A stretch of DNA of 64,000 bases from UBA1952 sp965246765. GTDB taxonomy: Bacteria > Bacteroidota > Bacteroidia > Chitinophagales > Chitinophagaceae. The first letter of the stretch is position 1; each line of letters opens with the position of its first letter. Below are positions 60,844 to 64,000 of this stretch, piece by piece. The stretch is from assembly GCA_965246765.1 (NCBI GenBank), contig CBDFFJ010000004.1, positions 434,001 to 498,000 on the forward strand. Direction: 5' to 3'. Position numbers and translations under genes: made by a program. The notes below the pieces were generated by a model, which was not told the DNA's origin, ran no database searches, and worked only from the letters and a program-made list of their open reading frames with translations.

Positions 60844-61953
60844 TCAGACTACAATGCAGTCTCTTATCAGCATCGCGAAGCGTTCGTCGCCTGCGAGCTC
60901 TTCTTTTCGGAGATCCGTAAGCAAGGCGATTTTCCCGGTGAACCGAAAGGGCTTTCTGCCGGTACGCCCTGCGATTTTTGCATGATTCTTTGGCAGGCAG
61001 AGGATATTTTCCAGGATTGTGATGCACTCTGCGGTACTCAGTATCTGCGGGTTAGCCGAAGTATCAATTATTATCTTTTTGCTGCTATGGCACTCTAACA
61101 AGGCTATGAGCGCGGACGCGTTTGCTACGTTATCCGTAAAGACGTAGTCGTACTGCGACGTTCCCAGGTAAGGCTGAGCGCCGCTTTCCTTCAGAAGCTT
61201 TGCAAACCGGTCCCAGCGGCCATCCGTATGCGCGGATGTAATGATGGGGTTACCGAAGTCAAAATTGTTGAAGAGCTTGAAAGCTGCATCAATTTTATCG
61301 TTAAGGCTTTGCGACTGTAGCGGCGCCTGTCCTATCACTTTTACCGCTGACTTTTTATTCAGAAAGTCTCTGTACAACTCATCCGCATACTCCGTCCAGC
61401 GTGGCAGTCCGAGGCCGGGACGCGTCAGCGGGTGAATATGCGGGCCCTGCTCGTTTAGGATAGAATATCCTTGTTCTTTAATGCGTTTTACCACGTTGTT
61501 TGCCAGCGCTTCCTTGCGTTTGTCTTTTCCCCAAGCCAGCAGAAACGGCGTCTCCACCCTTGCATGCCGTTCAAGCTCGTCTTTTCGCGACGGGTGGAAA
61601 ATAGAGTGCTCAGGCAGGTTTCCGCGCTCAATAAACCGGAGCTTTTTAAAGAACATCTCACTCGTCTTTTCCTGAATGTCAGACAGGTTGAGCATTCGTA
61701 CCCAGGCAAGCGCATGCTTCTCCATAAAATGCTGAATGCGGTGCAGCATCGGGTCCGCTTTCACCTCAATATCCTTTTCCAGCTCCACGTGCGCATCTTC
61801 ATCGCATCCGCCGGGATTTAGCGTGAGGATGATCAGCTGAGGGCCGGGGGCCCTGCACTCCGGCGTTTTGATGTCCAGATACTTCCTGCAATTCTCCCCC
61901 TCCTTATTTTTATAGTAGTAAGCGGAGGTTTTAAATCTGGCTGTCTGTTTCAT
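60844..61953 (-). CDS. DUF1643-like protein with unknown C-terminal domain
   Basis: The protein has 369 residues from the ATG at 61953 (MKQTARFKTS). The N-terminal ~210 residues contain LIILTLNPGG, WVRMLNLSDI, FLLAWGKDKRKE and GPHIHPLTRPGLG, the order seen in DUF1643 proteins (NPS, VNL, WG and HPL blocks). The rest, with IITSAHTDGRWDRF, is unfamiliar. No signal peptide was found. It converges on rpmE2 and shares no operon. The function of DUF1643 is not known. Confidence 0.6.
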   Translation of the reverse strand: MKQTARFKTSAYYYKNKEGENCRKYLDIKTPECRAPGPQLIILTLNPGGCDEDAHVELEKDIEVKADPMLHRIQHFMEKHALAWVRMLNLSDIQEKTSEMFFKKLRFIERGNLPEHSIFHPSRKDELERHARVETPFLLAWGKDKRKEALANNVVKRIKEQGYSILNEQGPHIHPLTRPGLGLPRWTEYADELYRDFLNKKSAVKVIGQAPLQSQSLNDKIDAAFKLFNNFDFGNPIITSAHTDGRWDRFAKLLKESGAQPYLGTSQYDYVFTDNVANASALIALLECHSSKKIIIDTSANPQILSTAECITILENILCLPKNHAKIAGRTGRKPFRFTGKIALLTDLRKEELAGDERFAMLIRDCIVV

Positions 61954-62082
61954 GGTGTGAATACGAATAGTTTGCTGTCCGCATTCTGAGCGGCGCGTCA
62001 CCGGCCGCTTTAATGCTGATCAACGCATTGAAAAATCTATGCCGGTAATCGCGCGATTCGCGGAGCTTACTTTTACGCTCTT

Positions 62083-63825
62083 ATGAAAAAGGTCATATTC
62101 CTGCTCGCTATAGTGTGTGTTATAACGGGCTGCACCAATATCATCAAAAAAGACCGCAACATGAATGCAGCTTTTGACCACTATAAGGCCGGCTTCGTGG
62201 AAGCGCTTTGGAAGGTTTATCCGGCTTGGGCCAGCGGTTAGGGTTATCACAAATATGACAGCATACTCGTGGTGCCCGACGATGCCGCACGTAACCGGGA
62301 GCTGGCCTTTGCAAAGGCCGCCTTAGACTCACTCAAGGGCTTTGACGCCGCGGGTCTGGATGATAATAACCAGACGGATTTCCACATAATGGAAAGTCAG
62401 CTGAACGGAATTATCTGGGGCATCAACGAGCTAAAATCCTATCAATGGGATCCTTCCGGCTATAATGTAGGTGAGATCTTCGGCGCTATGCTGGCTAATA
62501 ATTACGATACGGTTGACGCCCGTTTGCAAAACTTCGGGCGGCGGGCAGCAGCGGTGCCCGCTTATTATGAAGCGGCGAGGCGAAATATTGTTAATCCTAC
62601 AGAAGAGCATACAAAGCTGGCTATTGAGCAAAACCTTGGCTCACTTTCAATTTTCCGGAAAGATCTGCCCGAAATGCTGGGTAAGTCCGGCCTTCCTGAT
62701 GCGGAAAAAGCTTCCGTCAGGTCAGCTGCGGAAGCTGCCGCCTCCGCCATAGAATCTTACGCCGCCTGGCTGAAGGCGCTGAAGAACAGCAATCCGCGCT
62801 CCTTCCGCTTAGGTGAGCCGCTTTATGCAAAGAAGTTCGCCTTTGACATCCAATCCCGCTACACCGCCTCAGAGGTTTTTGACAAGGCGGTAGCGCATAA
62901 AAGGGAGTTGCATGGCGCTATGGCCAAGCTGGCCCGGCAGCTGTGGCCTAAGTACATGGGCACAGAGCCCGTCCCGGCAGACTCGCTTCAGGTGATCCGC
63001 AGCGTCATAGACAGGATCTCGCTGCGTCATGTAGCGCCAGACTCGTTTCAGAAGGCCATTGAGCAGCAACTACCCGTACTGCAGCAATTTGTAAAGGAAA
63101 AAAACCTGCTTTACATTGATCCGGCAAAGCCGCTGGTAGTGCGGCGGGAGCCCGACTATATGGCGGGCGTGGCAGGCGCCAGCATTTCCGCGCCCGGCCC
63201 TTACGACAAGGGAGGCAACACTTATTACAATGTGGGCTCGCTATCCGGCCGGGATGCGGACAAGGCGGAAAGCTATCTGCGGGAATACAACCACTATATC
63301 CTGCAAATTCTGAACATACACGAGGCTATTCCCGGGCACTACACCCAGCTCGTGTACAGCAATCAGAGCCCGAGCCTCATCAAGTCGCTGTTTGGCTCTT
63401 CTTCCATGATTGAAGGCTGGGCCGTTTACACCGAACGCATGATGCTGGATGCGGGTTATGGCAGCAACGAGCCCGAAATGTGGCTGATGTATTATAAATG
63501 GAATCTGCGCAGCACCTGCAATACGATCTTGGACTACAGCGTGCATACAGCCAATATGAGTAAAGAGCAGGCTATGAATCTGCTTGTGCGTGAGGCCTTT
63601 CAGCAACAAGCGGAAGCAGAAGGCAAATGGAGGCGCGTTTCGGTAACACAGGTACAGCTATGCTGCTACTTTACCGGCTACACCGAAATCATGGATCTGC
63701 GTGAGGAACTGCGGGCAAAGCAGGGGTCAGCGTTTAATCTTAAAGCTTTCCACGAAAAGTTTCACAGCTGCGGCTCCGCGCCGGTTAAACACATCCGGGA
63801 GCTGATGCTGAAGGAGATGAAATAA
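62083..63825 (+). pseudogene. DUF885 lipoprotein gene interrupted by an in-frame TAG
   Basis: From the ATG at 62083 the frame reads a lipoprotein signal (VCVITGC, Cys17) and the normal DUF885 N-terminus up to WASG, then TAG at 62239-62241, then continues in the same frame with GYHKYDSILVVP through 63825. The remainder is a full DUF885 domain with the zinc motif HEAIPGHY near residue 400, of 581 codons in total. A single substitution (for example from CAG or AAG) would explain the stop. Without readthrough the gene is null, or translation restarts at an internal codon and loses the export signal. DUF885 proteins are putative metallopeptidases. Confidence 0.85.
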
Positions 63826-63926
63826 TGCGCGAAGAGGCAACGGGCGTCATCTCAAACCTGCCTGTTTTTCTCCCCGCGCCGCCCTACCTTCGCCGCCAAG
63901 TCAAAAAACCACAAGCATATAGTAAT

Positions 63927-64000
63927 ATGGCTACAACCGCTGATATCCGAAACGGCATGATCCTCAAGCTGGACAATGCCTTGTATTCCATTGTAGAGTT
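63927..64000 (+). CDS. efp: Elongation factor P, 5' end only
   Basis: The first 24 codons read MATTADIRNGMILKLDNALY, the start of translation elongation factor P, which relieves stalling at polyproline. The window ends inside the gene. A TACCTTCG element about 38 bp upstream resembles the -7 box. The lysine that is modified lies beyond the window. Confidence 0.88.
   Translation, partial: MATTADIRNGMILKLDNALYSIVE

Overview
The window is a chromosomal segment of a member of the Bacteroidota, most likely Chitinophagaceae or a close relative. The evidence is a SusC/SusD pair, three secreted proteins with type IX (Por) sorting tails, a type B ribosomal protein L31, TAnnTTTG-type promoter elements (for example before rpmE2 and the tRNA-Asn gene), and near-absence of Shine-Dalgarno sequences. 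Base composition is close to even. A few islands are clearly more AT-rich: the two recognition domains of hsdS and the segment 53.9-55.6 kb.

Layout. 0-4 kb: three secreted or lipoprotein genes, minus strand. 4.3-10.7 kb: a type I restriction-modification operon, hsdR-hsdM-hsdS, in which hsdM and hsdS are separated by a small GIY-YIG nuclease gene enclosed in terminal inverted repeats, with two empty hairpin copies of the same repeat beside it. 10.8-15 kb: purine nucleoside phosphorylase, DUF547, a carboxymuconolactone-decarboxylase-like protein and two glycosyltransferases of the types found with arsenosugar biosynthesis. 15-26 kb: cytochrome c, TPR and outer-membrane proteins, a large GH18/deacetylase/GT2 fusion, two Por-secreted proteins, an H1-like protein and a ClC channel. 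26.4-34.9 kb: two tightly packed minus-strand operons (DUF547, FAD oxidoreductase, 4Fe-4S membrane protein and two glycosyltransferases; then symporter, phosphoesterase-like protein and sterol desaturase family protein). 35-39.7 kb: SusD and SusC. 39.7-44.9 kb: a second arsenic block with a DUF2064 glycosyltransferase, the radical SAM protein ArsS, a VOC protein, an MIP channel, a frameshifted arsC, a DUF6428 protein and arsR. 45.3 kb: tRNA-Asn. 45.4-53.9 kb: glycosyltransferase fusion, rlmN, a Por-secreted HExxH protein, fabH and fabG. 53.9-55.6 kb: tyrosine-recombinase relic, short direct repeats and an AT-rich two-gene cassette ending in a long imperfect palindrome. 55.7-64 kb: hemW, a second locus of the GIY-YIG-type repeats, an Omp85-like protein, an MBL hydrolase, a TlpA-like protein, rpmE2, a DUF1643-like protein, a DUF885 gene broken by an in-frame TAG, and the start of efp.

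Two structures look most worth pursuing. The first is the GIY-YIG gene with terminal inverted repeats and hairpin satellites, which resembles an autonomous element with MITE-like derivatives. The second is the recombinase relic, direct repeats, gene cassette and long palindrome at 54-55.6 kb, which resembles an integron-like cassette platform. The arsenic genes form a dispersed candidate arsenosugar pathway. The methyltransferase ArsM expected for that pathway is not in the window. All functions are inferred from reading the sequence; no database search was run.
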